From: an uncultured Pseudomonadota bacterium
GTDB taxonomy: Bacteria > Pseudomonadota > Gammaproteobacteria > Burkholderiales > SG8-39
Direction: 5' to 3'
NCBI GenBank assembly: GCA_903909415.1
Contig: CAIVVS010000310.1
Span: forward strand, 1-6,591
DNA: 6,591 bases
The translations under genes were made by a program, and so were the position numbers. Below the pieces are notes generated by a model. The model was given only the letters and a program-made list of their open reading frames with translations. It was not told the DNA's origin and searched no databases. Shown in pieces: positions 6,211 to 6,591 of the stretch (positions are counted from its first letter, which is position 1; each line of letters opens with the position of its first letter).

Positions 6211-6453
6211 TCAGCTGCGCGGCAAGGCGTGGCCTAGGTTCGCGAGCATGCCCGTCCAGGTGCCGGCGTCCGGCCAGGCCAGCAGCAGCGTGAGGGCCAC
6301 TACTGCCGCCACCAGTGCCACCAGCCAGACACGGCGCGCCAGCCAGCGCACCACCCGCCTCACCGCGGGCGAGCCGGCCCTGCGCGCCGGCGCATAGCCG
6401 CGGGGCAGGGCGCACTCCACGCCCAGGTCCTCATAACCGTTTGCGGTTCGCAT
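6211..6453 (-). CDS. Small single-span membrane protein, hypothetical
   Basis: This is an 80-residue protein I do not recognise. Residues 1-20 are polar; a strongly basic stretch follows (RRVVRWLARRVW), then a hydrophobic segment of about 18 residues (LVALVAAVVALTLLLAW, roughly 44-60), then a short polar end. Positive charges before the span suggest the N-terminus stays in the cytoplasm (N-in). A GGGAGA ribosome site five bases before the ATG supports the start. It lies 12 bases after the stop of another minus-strand gene, so the two probably form an operon and may act together. The other overlapping minus-strand frame here lacks such support. It could be a small membrane anchor or accessory subunit; no family is evident. 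Confidence 0.7.
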   Translation of the reverse strand: MRTANGYEDLGVECALPRGYAPARRAGSPAVRRVVRWLARRVWLVALVAAVVALTLLLAWPDAGTWTGMLANLGHALPRS

Positions 6454-6458
6454 GGGTG

Positions 6459-6464
6459 TCTCCC
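6459..6464 (-). promoter_or_regulatory. Ribosome binding site setting the start at 6453
   Basis: On the minus strand GGGAGA (within AAGGGAGACACCC) lies five bases before the ATG at 6453-6451. It sits just after the upstream gene's TGA, fixing the start of the small membrane protein and pointing to a shared transcript. Confidence 0.65.
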
Positions 6465-6465
6465 T

Positions 6466-6591
6466 TCAACCCGCTGCCGCGTGGCCGGGCACACCGGGCG
6501 GCAGGTCGGCGGGCACCGCGTGGCTGCCGGACTGCGGGGCCGGCGCGTCATCGGACAGCATCAGCACCGCGCCGGCCAGCGCCAGGCTCGC
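6466..6591 (-). CDS. Unidentified protein, C-terminal 41 residues
   Basis: A minus-strand frame is open from the window edge to TGA at 6468-6466. The visible part begins ASLALAGAVLMLSDD, a possible end of a membrane segment, followed by a Pro/Ala/Gly-rich, probably disordered tail ending PGVPGHAAAG. Support is indirect: the frame ends exactly before a ribosome site and the start of the small membrane protein, as in a bacterial operon. Function cannot be judged from this fragment. It may be an export- or envelope-related protein, given its hydrophobic start and membrane neighbour, but that is speculation. Confidence 0.55.
   Translation of the reverse strand, partial: ASLALAGAVLMLSDDAPAPQSGSHAVPADLPPGVPGHAAAG

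Noticed and set aside
6182..6397. Plus-strand 71-codon frame starting in the AT-rich stretch
   Set aside because: It has no ribosome site and is antisense to a minus-strand frame with a good ribosome site and a membrane segment.

Overview
The window is GC-rich DNA (roughly 70% by eye) with densely packed genes and ATGA stop/start overlaps. It suggests a betaproteobacterium of the Rhodocyclales/Burkholderiales type (Thauera- or Azoarcus-like), but this rests on composition and gene style only. No rRNA, tRNA, CRISPR array, insertion sequence or phage gene is visible.

Positions 1-5624 (+ strand) look like the middle or end of one aromatic-catabolism operon. It opens with the 3' end of a LivG-type ABC ATPase (1-330) and a complete LivF-type ATPase (318-1079). 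Four enzymes follow: a single-component Rieske non-heme iron oxygenase (1076-2284), a LigB-type class III extradiol dioxygenase-like protein (2330-3391), an M20 metallohydrolase-like protein (3388-4716) and a meta-cleavage-product alpha/beta hydrolase (4788-5624). The inferred scheme is import of an aromatic compound, hydroxylation, ring opening, then C-C bond hydrolysis. The M20-like protein would act at an unknown step, perhaps on an amide or amine. No ferredoxin or reductase for the Rieske enzyme and no hydratase or aldolase for the lower pathway lie in the window.

The unusual point is that several of these enzymes depart from textbook active sites. The M20-like protein keeps the first His-x-Asp but appears to have lost most other metal and catalytic residues. 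The LigB-like protein has Gln where a metal-binding His is expected. The Rieske oxygenase has its first iron-ligand His one position closer to the bridging Asp than usual. The LivG fragment has a non-canonical ABC signature.

Positions 5625-6210 hold a short gap with a GCATG-rich palindrome and a possible promoter, a separate small gene (5743-6126) for an unrecognised 127-residue protein with an Ala/Pro-rich tail, and a hairpin followed by an AT-rich stretch. From 6211 to the end, coding switches to the minus strand: a small single-span membrane protein (6211-6453) lies just downstream of the 3' end of another gene (6466-6591) that runs off the window.
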